Origin: Planctomycetota bacterium
GTDB lineage: Bacteria; Planctomycetota; Phycisphaerae; Phycisphaerales; SM1A02
Assembly: GCA_022563315.1 (NCBI GenBank)
Contig: JADFNO010000014.1
Span: forward strand, 1 to 38,794
Direction of reading: 5' to 3'
Length of the DNA stretch: 38,794 bases
The notes beneath the pieces were generated by a model that made no database searches, was not told the origin of the DNA, and saw only the letters and a program-made list of their open reading frames with translations. Below are positions 8,548 to 15,366 of this stretch, piece after piece. How positions within the stretch are numbered: the first letter of the stretch is position 1; every line of letters begins with the position of its first letter. The translations under genes and the position numbers were made by a program.

Positions 8548-9051
8548 ATGTTGAAGTCAGCCGGAATCTTGGTCCTTAGCGTTATGACGATGCTCGCGTC
8601 GGCCGGATGCCATCTGCCGCAGGGCGGGTTGTTCCGGCACACCGGCGGCTCGCACACCTATTACTCCACGGAAACGCGGCCGACCACCATCACCCTCGTC
8701 GATGTTCGTACCGGCGAAGCGCTGTTTGCGATGGACATCCCCGCCGGGAAGCAGCTCACGATCGACTTCGACGAAGGCGAGGGCGACGACCCGGTGTATC
8801 GCCCCGACCTGCTGCGCTACCAGATATTCGACATCGGCACGAGGATCGGGAAGCTCCGAAGCTCGCTGACGGTGCCTCCAGCCAACGTGCTGCGCATCGA
8901 CGTGTCCTTCCGCGAGGGCAACGAGCTGCGGCCGGCCCCGTACAACCCTGAACTCCGCGCCGATCAGACGGCGAATCTCCCGGACTGGTGGACACCCGAG
9001 GGTGGCCCGCTGCCCGACGAAGACGTCAAGGCGACAATGTACGACGACTAG
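8548..9051 (+). CDS. Small planctomycete lipoprotein, unknown function
   Basis: A 167-residue protein with a signal peptide and lipobox (TMLASAGC), followed by a glycine-rich stretch. A compact beta-rich domain then starts TTITLVDVRTGEALFAMDIP and runs through KQLTIDFDEGEGDD, and the end is proline-rich and acidic. The start at 8548 has AGGAG eight bases upstream; the frame is open back to 8311 without a better site. I do not recognise a named family. Its stop codon lies inside the left arm of the repeat element at 9048-9172, so the C-terminus may have been trimmed or extended when that element arrived. Confidence 0.75.
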   Translation: MLKSAGILVLSVMTMLASAGCHLPQGGLFRHTGGSHTYYSTETRPTTITLVDVRTGEALFAMDIPAGKQLTIDFDEGEGDDPVYRPDLLRYQIFDIGTRIGKLRSSLTVPPANVLRIDVSFREGNELRPAPYNPELRADQTANLPDWWTPEGGPLPDEDVKATMYDD

Positions 9052-9172
9052 GCTCTGTCTGATGGATTACCAGGTTGCGCTCATTGCTTGGCGGGACGGG
9101 CTTCCAGCCCGTCCGTTTGACTGTTTCAGACGGGCAAGATGCCCGTCCCACTATCCATTAGACAGAACCTAG
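9048..9172. repeat. MITE-like element with 20-base terminal inverted repeats
   Basis: CTAGGCTCTGTCTGATGGAT at 9048-9067 is matched in reverse complement by 9153-9172 with only two differences. Inside are two further hairpins: an ACGGGCTTCCAGCCCGT-like palindrome near 9093-9117 and a GACGGGCAAGATGCCCGTC palindrome near 9128-9147. There is no transposase. TA next to each end would fit a TA target duplication, as in IS630-type elements, but that is a guess. The left arm contains the stop codon of the lipoprotein gene. Confidence 0.72.
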
Positions 9173-9198
9173 CGGCCTGAACAGACCACACGATTCCT

Positions 9199-9237
9199 CC
9201 CCGCCTCGCCGGACACTGGTGGGGCGGTTTTCGTTTT
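9199..9237 (+). terminator. Possible rho-independent terminator
   Basis: CCCCGCC at 9199-9205 can pair with GGTGGGG at 9218-9224, leaving a 12-base loop. It is followed within a few bases by TTTTCGTTTT. It would end transcription from the lipoprotein gene and insulate the mutase gene. The stem contains a G-T pair and the T-run is interrupted, so confidence is moderate. Confidence 0.42.
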
Positions 9238-9357
9238 GATCGGCCGACCTAGCAACCAAGAGGCTCAGCGACCGGGTCGCCGGGTCACGCTAGGATAATC
9301 GTGAGCGCGGACCTGAACACGCGCCTGCATCTGGCATCTGAACACCTGAGGTTTCCT

Positions 9358-11025
9358 ATGAGCACGCTACAAGAGCCTTCGGTCGCCTCGAAGCCCAAGG
9401 TCGTCGATTCCGAAACGGTGACGATCTCCGGCTATGCCGTCGATGAGCGGTACGGCCCGGGCTCGGTACAAACAACTGATCCCAACCACGCGGGCAGCCC
9501 GCACCCACGCATCGGCGAACCGGGGCAGTTCCCCTATACCCGCGGAATCCATAAGAACATGTACCTCGGCCGACGGTGGACCATGCGACAGTTTGCCGGC
9601 TTCGGTTCGGCTGACGACACCAACCAGCGCTTCAAGTATTTGCTCGAAAACGCCCGCGGCGCTCAAGCCAACACCGGACTTTCCACCGCGTTCGACCTGC
9701 CCACGCTGATGGGGCGCGACAGCGATGATCCACTCTCGGCCGGCGAAGTCGGACGATGCGGCGTGGCCATCGACACCATCGACGACATGCACCGGCTCTA
9801 TGCCGACATCCCGTTGGAAGAGGTAACGGTCAGTCAGACGATCAACGGGCCGGCGGCGGTGATCTGGGCGATGTATCTCGCCATGGCCAAGCAGCGCAGC
9901 TTCGATTGGTCAAAGCTCGGCGGCACGCTCCAGAACGACATCCTCAAGGAGTTCCACAGTCAAAACGAGTTCATCTATCCACCCGAGTCTTCGGTGAAGC
10001 TCGTCATCGATACGATCGAGTTTCAGACGAATCACGTCCCGCGCTGGAACAGCGTTTCCATTAGCGGATATCACATTCGCGAAGCCGGCTCGACCGCAAC
10101 GCAGGAACTCGCGTTTACCCTGCGCGACGGGATGGAATACGTCGAAGCGTCGATCGCACGAGGGTTAGACGTCGATGCGTTCGCGCCGAGGCTGAGCTTC
10201 TTCTTCAACAGCCATAACGAGTTCTTCGAGGAGATCTGCAAGCTGCGGGCGGCGCGCCGGATTTGGGCCAACACCATGCGCGATCGCTTCGGCGCGAAGA
10301 ACGAACGATCGTGGTTGATGCGCACCCACGTGCAGACCGCGGGCTGTTCGCTCACCGAGCAACAGCCGTTGAATAATGTCGTTCGCGTGGCGTATCAAGC
10401 GATGGCGGGTGTGTTGGGCGGGTGTCAATCGCTACACACCGATTCGATGGATGAAACGCTGGGACTGCCGACGGAAACGGCCGTGCGCATAGCGCTGCGA
10501 ACACAGCAGATTTTGGCGCACGAAACCGGCGTGCACCGCACGGTCGATCCGCTGGGCGGGTCGTGGTATGTCGAAGCGCTGACCGATCAGATGGAAAAGG
10601 ACGCCAACGTGATGATTGCCGAGATCGACGACATGGGTGGGGTCGTCGAGGGTATCCACAAGGGGTATTTCCGCCGATCGATCGCTGAGGCAAGTTATCG
10701 TTTCGGACAGGAGATGGAAGCGGGCGATCGCATCATCGTCGGCGTGAATGCGTACGAAGAAGGCAACGACGAGCAGCAGGTGCCGATCCTGCAAATTCCG
10801 CACGAGGTCGAGACGCAACAGTGCGATCGTTTGTCCCAGTTCAAGCGGGATCGTGATGATGACGGCGCGCAGCGCGCGTTGGATGACATTCGCAAGACGG
10901 CGCGCGACGGCACGAACGTCATGCCCGCGCTGATCGAAGGTTCGCTCACAAGATGCACCCTCGGCGAAATGGTCCAAGCCCTCGCCGACGTCTACGGCCG
11001 CTACACCGGCGGCCCGGAGTGGTGA
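9358..11025 (+). CDS. Coenzyme B12-dependent acyl-CoA mutase, large (catalytic) subunit
   Basis: The 555-residue protein is the TIM-barrel half of the methylmalonyl-CoA mutase family and lacks the cobalamin-binding domain, as in split mutases such as isobutyryl-CoA mutase. Family motifs include MYLGRRWTMRQFAGFG, NTGLSTAFDLPTLMG, GTLQNDILKEF, SVSISGYHIREAG (containing the catalytic histidine), FAPRLSFFF and GGCQSLHTDSMDE. Residue Q202 in KEFHSQNEF occupies the place of the arginine that holds the free carboxylate of methylmalonyl-CoA (Arg228 in human, in EFMVRNTY). Glutamine there is what isobutyryl- and 2-hydroxyisobutyryl-CoA mutases have, so the substrate is probably not methylmalonyl-CoA. 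The B12-binding subunit and MeaB-type chaperone must lie elsewhere. The ATG at 9358 has GAGG six bases upstream; a GTG at 9301 is less likely. Confidence 0.93.
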   Translation: MSTLQEPSVASKPKVVDSETVTISGYAVDERYGPGSVQTTDPNHAGSPHPRIGEPGQFPYTRGIHKNMYLGRRWTMRQFAGFGSADDTNQRFKYLLENARGAQANTGLSTAFDLPTLMGRDSDDPLSAGEVGRCGVAIDTIDDMHRLYADIPLEEVTVSQTINGPAAVIWAMYLAMAKQRSFDWSKLGGTLQNDILKEFHSQNEFIYPPESSVKLVIDTIEFQTNHVPRWNSVSISGYHIREAGSTATQELAFTLRDGMEYVEASIARGLDVDAFAPRLSFFFNSHNEFFEEICKLRAARRIWANTMRDRFGAKNERSWLMRTHVQTAGCSLTEQQPLNNVVRVAYQAMAGVLGGCQSLHTDSMDETLGLPTETAVRIALRTQQILAHETGVHRTVDPLGGSWYVEALTDQMEKDANVMIAEIDDMGGVVEGIHKGYFRRSIAEASYRFGQEMEAGDRIIVGVNAYEEGNDEQQVPILQIPHEVETQQCDRLSQFKRDRDDDGAQRALDDIRKTARDGTNVMPALIEGSLTRCTLGEMVQALADVYGRYTGGPEW

Positions 11026-11065
11026 GAAGAAGGCGCTTGGCATTAGGACCGGAGCGAGTTGGCGC

Positions 11066-11383
11066 GTGAACGAACTTATCTCAAGCAATCTTGATCAACT
11101 GAAAGGGCTCTGCAAAAGACATCACGTCAAGGCGCTTTATGTCTTTGGTTCGGCGACGCGGGACGACTTCGATCCCACCGGGAGTGATCTTGATTTTGTG
11201 GTTGAGTTCCTGCCGCAGCAGCGCCGCGGATTTGCCGATGTGTACTTTCAGCTCGTGGATGATCTCACAGCACTCTTCGGATGCGACGTCGACCTTCTCG
11301 AACGAGAACCGCTGGAGAAATCAACGAACCACATTCGCCGCCAGAGCATTCTCAGCTCGATGGAGCGGCTGTATGCGGCATGA
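11066..11383 (+). CDS. MNT-type nucleotidyltransferase (antitoxin of a HEPN/MNT pair)
   Basis: A 105-residue minimal nucleotidyltransferase with the signature GSATRDDFDPTGSDLDFVVE, which includes the GSxxR turn and the two metal-binding aspartates (SDLD). A third acidic strand follows in CDVDLLE. Such MntA proteins neutralise a HEPN-domain RNase toxin, in known cases by adding AMP residues to it. It starts with GTG, with GGAG about a dozen bases upstream. The expected toxin gene overlaps the 3' end in another frame, but only its first codons survive, so this may now be an orphan antitoxin. Active-site residues look intact. Confidence 0.85.
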   Translation: MNELISSNLDQLKGLCKRHHVKALYVFGSATRDDFDPTGSDLDFVVEFLPQQRRGFADVYFQLVDDLTALFGCDVDLLEREPLEKSTNHIRRQSILSSMERLYAA

Positions 11384-11483
11384 TGATGATGCCTGGCTGC
11401 TGGACATGCATCAGGCGGCCATGAAGGCCCGAGCTTTTGTCCATGGCCCTGCATCTCGAAGCGAACTGCTCAATTGGCGTTGA
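11373..11483 (+). pseudogene. Truncated HEPN toxin (HepT/DUF86) remnant
   Basis: An ATG at 11373, overlapping the end of the MNT gene by 11 bases, opens a frame reading MRHDDDAWLLDMHQAAMKAR and then AFVHG. This is the conserved start of HepT (DUF86) proteins, which normally run to about 110-140 residues. After about 23 residues the similarity stops, and the frame ends at 11481-11483 inside the antisense 3' end of the GIY-YIG gene. The catalytic RxxxxH motif, which lies near the C-terminus of HEPN toxins, is absent, so no active toxin can be made. The break falls at about 11450-11465. Confidence 0.72.
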
Positions 11484-12270
11484 GTCCGAATGCTCTCGAA
11501 CCGAGCTTGCGCTTGGCCATCGTTTCGTGATCGACAACCGCCTCCTTCGTTATGCCGGGCTCAAGCACCCTCAAGAGAGCAAATTGGAACTTCTTGTAAC
11601 GATCGGGGTGTTTCGCGAGCAGCTCTTTCAGCAGGATGTTTCCACCGGATGGCGATTTGGCGTACCGGCTCCATCGCGCCCAGATTCCTCTTGCCCCGTA
11701 AGCGCTACCGATGTATTGACGGCCACTGACTGTGTCCAGGATGACATATACACCACTAACCGAAGAGAGCATTCGGTACCACTCTCGGTTGGATTCTTGG
11801 TTGTTCACCATGCGGACAAGCTGATCGTGTCTTAGCACAAAATCGTAGTAGCCTGGAAAATCCGCGACATAATCGGGAGGCAATATCTCGCTGATATCCT
11901 TGTTGCCAGCTCGGTGGAGCCACTGGGCCCACGATCGGGTTCCTTTACCCCAATGCACGACGAGTCGCCCCTCCATATCTTTGAAACCTGGCAACTCCCG
12001 AGTCACATAGCGGAATCCTTTGCCACGAGGTTTCTTTGATAGAACCTCCCATACGCCGACGAACTTTCCGAATTTCTGGCGCTCTGCAATGAAGCTGAAG
12101 ATGAACCGGGCGCTTCCGAACACATCCCAACTCTGGCCGTTCTGGTACTTGACAAACTCCCGTGTCCCGCGCATAGCCCAGAGATCGAGGTTCGTATCTT
12201 TGTGGCGAAGAACCTTCACATCGCGGCGGTCACGGAAGCGAGCGAATAATTCAAGTTCAAGTAGCTTCAT
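11470..12270 (-). CDS. GIY-YIG nuclease domain protein with a novel N-terminal region
   Basis: A 266-residue protein. The C-terminal part, from about residue 165, is a GIY-YIG nuclease: SGVYVILDTVSGRQYIGSAYG has the paired GVY and YIG strands, an arginine follows in GIWARWSRYA, the probable metal-binding glutamate is in VDHETMAKRKLG, and the closing GLN motif ends the protein. The first 160 residues (LWAMRGTREFVKYQNGQSWD, KFVGVWEVLS) form a separate domain I do not recognise, possibly for DNA binding or target recognition. The gene lies antisense to the broken hepT, in DNA that is AT-richer than its surroundings, which suggests it was acquired. It could be a stand-alone defence or restriction nuclease. 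The enzyme class is clear; the role is not. Confidence 0.8.
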   Translation of the reverse strand: MKLLELELFARFRDRRDVKVLRHKDTNLDLWAMRGTREFVKYQNGQSWDVFGSARFIFSFIAERQKFGKFVGVWEVLSKKPRGKGFRYVTRELPGFKDMEGRLVVHWGKGTRSWAQWLHRAGNKDISEILPPDYVADFPGYYDFVLRHDQLVRMVNNQESNREWYRMLSSVSGVYVILDTVSGRQYIGSAYGARGIWARWSRYAKSPSGGNILLKELLAKHPDRYKKFQFALLRVLEPGITKEAVVDHETMAKRKLGSRAFGLNAN

Positions 12271-12524
12271 ATGTAAGTCCAGATCGAAAATACACGTGCC
12301 TCAGATGTTGCGATACCATCATAGGATCATCGCGCACACGTACCGTAATAAGGAGCTTGAGACATTCTGTCTCGCGCATTGCACTTGGAGCAATCGCTCT
12401 CTTGCTAGCACTCTTGTGCAATATCATAGCATGCATCTAATGCGTCTTCCAAAGACGAGGCGGATCTTCGATGTGCCGTTGTGTAAATTCAAATCCCAAC
12501 TAGGCTTATAGCAAATAATCAACT

Positions 12525-13343
12525 ATGAAACTCGCGCTAGTTCAACAATCGGCAACGGATGATCGCCGGGCGAATCGCGAGACGGGGCTTGGGGCGGTGC
12601 AACGCGCCGCTTCACAGGGCGCGGACGTCATCTGCTTTGCGGAACTCGCGTTTGATCCGTTCTATCCGCAAGAACCCGCCACACCCGAAACGCTCGCATT
12701 GGCCGAGCCCGTGCCGGGGCCGACCACGGATGCGTTCGCCAAACTCGCAACCGAGCTCGGCGTCGTCATCGTCCTCAACGTCTTTGAGCGCGACGGCGAT
12801 CACACCTACGACACTTCGCCTGTGATCGACGCTGGCGGAACACTCCTCGGCAAAACGCGCATGGTGCATATCACCGATTACGACTGCTTTCACGAACAAG
12901 GCTACTACGCCCCCGGAAATACCGGTGCGCCGGTATACGACACGAAGTATGGTCGAATTGGTGTCGCGATCTGCTACGACCGCCATTACCCGGAATACAT
13001 GCGCGCGCTTGCGCTCAACGGCGCGCAGCTGGTCGTCGTGCCCCAAGCCGGCGCAATAGGCGAGTGGCCGGACGGGCTTTTCGAAGCCGAGCTGCGCGTC
13101 GCGTCATTCCAAAACGGTTATTACAGCGCCCTGTGCAATCGTGTCGGGCCCGAGCCGAAGGTGACGTTCGCCGGGCAATCGTTTGTGTGCGATCCCGCGG
13201 GAAACGTCGTCGCTCAAGCCGGAGAAGGCGCCGACGAGATTCTTCTGTGTGATCTTGATCTAACGAAAGTCGAATCTTCACACGCAGCGAAACTGTTTCT
13301 CCGCGATCGCCGACCGGAGCTTTACAGCGAATGGCTGAGTTGA
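12525..13343 (+). CDS. Carbon-nitrogen hydrolase (nitrilase superfamily, amidase-like)
   Basis: A 272-residue cytoplasmic amidohydrolase with the catalytic triad E40 (CFAELAF), K110 (LLGKTRMVHI) and C150 (AICYDRHYPE). Features near the active site (HEQGYYAPGN, IGVAICYDRHYPEYMRALAL, GAQLVVVPQA) resemble the N-carbamoylputrescine amidase / beta-ureidopropionase branch, which splits carbamoyl amides to amine, CO2 and ammonia. The exact substrate cannot be decided. No polyamine or pyrimidine catabolic genes flank it, so context does not help. Length and start are typical. It is convergent with the membrane-protein gene at 13357, with 13 bases between. Confidence 0.9.
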   Translation: MKLALVQQSATDDRRANRETGLGAVQRAASQGADVICFAELAFDPFYPQEPATPETLALAEPVPGPTTDAFAKLATELGVVIVLNVFERDGDHTYDTSPVIDAGGTLLGKTRMVHITDYDCFHEQGYYAPGNTGAPVYDTKYGRIGVAICYDRHYPEYMRALALNGAQLVVVPQAGAIGEWPDGLFEAELRVASFQNGYYSALCNRVGPEPKVTFAGQSFVCDPAGNVVAQAGEGADEILLCDLDLTKVESSHAAKLFLRDRRPELYSEWLS

Positions 13344-13356
13344 ACCTGCTGACCGA

Positions 13357-13884
13357 TCACGCGGCTCCCTGCCACGTCGGAAGTGTTGCCAGAAAGTCCG
13401 GATGGGCGCGCTTGAACCAGCCGTAGTAATCATCGATCTTTCGCGGTGTCAACACCGGCACGAAGATGACGGCATAGAACAGGCCGGCAAGGAGGCTTAC
13501 CACGCCGGCCAGTGCGAGCCATCCGTTTTGAACGTAAAACCCTAGTACAAACAGTCCCGGCAACCCAAGGACAAGCAGCCAAGCAATCGCGATATGCAGA
13601 CGGCGACGACTCTTGTGCCGCGGGCACATGTAGTAGTACAGGCGCACCTTCTTTCGCAGAACCAGTACAAGTATCACATAGATCAGCAATGCTGCAAGAA
13701 TCGACAAGTAGATTGCCGGATGATGCCAGTAGATGTCTTTCTTCTTAGGCTTACCTTCCACAGGCGCATTGCAATGAATGCAACGCGCGGGCAGTCGCAC
13801 TTCCCTCCCTGTCACCAAGAATTGTCCTGATTGCCAGACCTGAACTTGTGGTTGAGGGGAAGACGTTGGGGGATGCATTGGCAT
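13357..13884 (-). CDS. Membrane protein with two CxxC/CxxH-type motifs, unknown function
   Basis: The protein has 175 residues from the ATG at 13884; the frame stays open to 14037, and an alternative ATG lies at 13878. After a proline-rich start comes a metal-ligand-like motif (ARCIHCNAPVEG), a membrane segment (IYLSILAALLIYVILVLVL), a second motif (MCPRHKSRRR), and two further membrane segments (IAWLLVLGLPGLFVLGF and LALAGVVSLLAGLFYAVIF). A cytoplasmic-type tail follows (DDYYGWFKRAHPDFLATLP). This layout recurs in planctomycete hypothetical proteins. The cysteine pairs suggest a small zinc site next to the membrane. No function is known. Confidence 0.62.
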   Translation of the reverse strand: MPMHPPTSSPQPQVQVWQSGQFLVTGREVRLPARCIHCNAPVEGKPKKKDIYWHHPAIYLSILAALLIYVILVLVLRKKVRLYYYMCPRHKSRRRLHIAIAWLLVLGLPGLFVLGFYVQNGWLALAGVVSLLAGLFYAVIFVPVLTPRKIDDYYGWFKRAHPDFLATLPTWQGAA

Positions 13885-14014
13885 CTGGAGCGGATTCAAC
13901 GCTGGCGCCTTGTTTGTCAAGCTACTGTCACTCTCACAGCGTACGAGAGTCTGACTTGGGAAGTCAGGGTCGAACCTAGAGTACAGCCTGGTCGTATCAA
14001 TGCAAGCCAGGGGC

Positions 14015-14101
14015 CTACCTCTGAGGCTTGCGCACAAGAATGGCTAGGAGCGCAAGAGCTACAACTCCAATGAGACCAAGCGCGTTTAATGATCCTGCCA
14101 T
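14015..14101 (-). CDS. Possible 28-residue single-TM membrane peptide
   Basis: A minus-strand frame from ATG at 14099-14101 to TAG at 14015-14017 encodes a peptide starting MAGSLNALGLIGVVALALLA and ending ILVRKPQR. It has one uninterrupted hydrophobic helix followed by a positively charged end, the usual design of bacterial membrane micropeptides. It lies upstream of the membrane-protein gene on the same strand and partly overlaps that gene's longest open frame. A weak GGA lies nine bases upstream of the ATG. The evidence is composition and position only. Confidence 0.4.
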   Translation of the reverse strand: MAGSLNALGLIGVVALALLAILVRKPQR

Positions 14102-14204
14102 ACTTTAGGTCCACGCTCGACAGGCGCTATCGCCCAATGGGTACACTATACGGCTCCATCATCGAGTGGGTTCGGAACGCATCGCGCGGTAGGATGATGG
14201 GCTT

Positions 14205-15215
14205 ATGAAGGCCTGCGTGTTAGATAAGCCCAAACTTGTCCGCGACCAACCGCTGGAATATCGGGATGTCGACACGCCTCAGCCGGGTCCCGGCGAGCTT
14301 CTGATCAGAATCCGAGCGTGCGGTGTGTGCCGAACTGATCTGCACGTCGTCGAGGGTGAGCTGCGCGTGCGCAAATCACCGATCATTCCCGGCCATCAGA
14401 TCGTGGGCGAAGTTGTCGAGCTTGGCCAAGGTGTGCGTAAGCCGAAGGTTGGTGAGCGTGTCGGCGTGGCGTGGCTCAATAGCACCTGTGGCGAATGTGC
14501 GTATTGCTCAACCAGCCGGGAGAATCTTTGCGACAAAGCCGAGTTCACCGGCTGGACGCGCGACGGCGGATTTGCTGAATACGTCGTCGCCCCGGCCGAC
14601 TTCGTGTACGAACTTCCCGAGACGTTTGACGATCATCAGGTTGCGCCGCTGCTCTGCGCGGGGATCATCGGCTACCGCTGTTTGCATCGATGTGAGATTC
14701 GAGATTGGCGCGGCGCGAAGCTGGGGATTTACGGCTTCGGCGCGGCTGGTCACATCGCGATCCAGATCGCCAAAGCGCGTGGAGCGGATGTCTATATCTG
14801 TACGCGCGATAAGGAACGCCATCAAAGCCTGGCTGAGGAACTTGGGGCAACGTGGGTGGGCACAACCACCGAACCTCCGCCGGCTGCGCTTGACGCCGCG
14901 ATCGTTTTCGCCCCGGCTGGGGAAATCGTGCCGGCAGCGTTGCAAGCCCTGGACAAAGGTGGAACGCTCGTGCTCGGCGGTATCCACATGAGCCCGATCC
15001 CGCAGCTTCAGTACAAGGACCTCTACTGGGAGCGCGTGATTCGGACCGTGGCCAACAACACCCGCGAAGACGGGCGGGCGTTTCTCAAGGAAGCGGCCCG
15101 CGTGGGTGTGCAGACGCATGTGCAGATGTTTGGGCTGCACGAGGCGAACGACGCGCTGATCGCGCTGAAGCATGATGCGATCAAAGGAGCAGCGGTGCTG
15201 GTGGTGGACCGGTGA
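14205..15215 (+). CDS. Zinc-dependent alcohol dehydrogenase
   Basis: A 336-residue medium-chain dehydrogenase that should oxidise alcohols or reduce aldehydes with NAD(P). Catalytic zinc ligands are C42 (CGVCRTDLH) and H64 (PGHQIVGEV), with a third cysteine in PLLCAGIIGY. The structural zinc site has four cysteines at 95, 98, 101 and 109 (CGECAYCSTSRENLC). The Rossmann glycine motif is YGFGAAG. The glutamate usually following the second ligand (GHE) is glutamine here; this occurs in some AdhP-like members and may affect the zinc cycle. The layout resembles the AdhP / zinc-binding alcohol dehydrogenase subfamily. The start at 14205 is the first ATG of the frame and fits the family N-terminus (MKACVL). 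Confidence 0.92.
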   Translation: MKACVLDKPKLVRDQPLEYRDVDTPQPGPGELLIRIRACGVCRTDLHVVEGELRVRKSPIIPGHQIVGEVVELGQGVRKPKVGERVGVAWLNSTCGECAYCSTSRENLCDKAEFTGWTRDGGFAEYVVAPADFVYELPETFDDHQVAPLLCAGIIGYRCLHRCEIRDWRGAKLGIYGFGAAGHIAIQIAKARGADVYICTRDKERHQSLAEELGATWVGTTTEPPPAALDAAIVFAPAGEIVPAALQALDKGGTLVLGGIHMSPIPQLQYKDLYWERVIRTVANNTREDGRAFLKEAARVGVQTHVQMFGLHEANDALIALKHDAIKGAAVLVVDR

Positions 15216-15232
15216 GAATGTCATGGGAAAAA

Positions 15233-15342
15233 GGGTGCCACTGACAGCGAGTCTCGGCCGCCGAGACGAGTCGTCAGTGTGTTTGGAAGCGAGTCGCACA
15301 ACGAGCACGCACGACTCGCTTCACTCGCTGTGCGTGGCACCC
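15233..15342. repeat. Nested palindromic element upstream of hisS
   Basis: GGGTGCCAC at 15233-15241 is the reverse complement of GTGGCACCC at 15334-15342. Inside are two more hairpins. CACTGAC (15239-15245) pairs with GTCAGTG (15273-15279) around an inner GTCTCGGC/GCCGAGAC stem at 15251-15267. GAAGCGAGTCG (15286-15296) pairs perfectly with CGACTCGCTTC (15312-15322). The whole could form a cruciform or a branched RNA. It fills most of the space between the alcohol dehydrogenase and hisS. It could be a mobile palindromic repeat or a leader structure for hisS. Confidence 0.7.
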
Positions 15343-15366
15343 GATGGATCGCTACACTGTCCGGCG

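Noticed and set aside
9358-11025. Naming the mutase gene mutB or mcmA (methylmalonyl-CoA mutase)
   Set aside because: The carboxylate-binding arginine appears to be replaced by Gln and the B12 domain is absent, so a specific symbol would overstate what is seen.
11470-12270. GIY-YIG gene as an intron homing endonuclease
   Set aside because: It does not interrupt a gene in a way that could be spliced, and no intron ends are seen; the neighbouring hepT is simply truncated.
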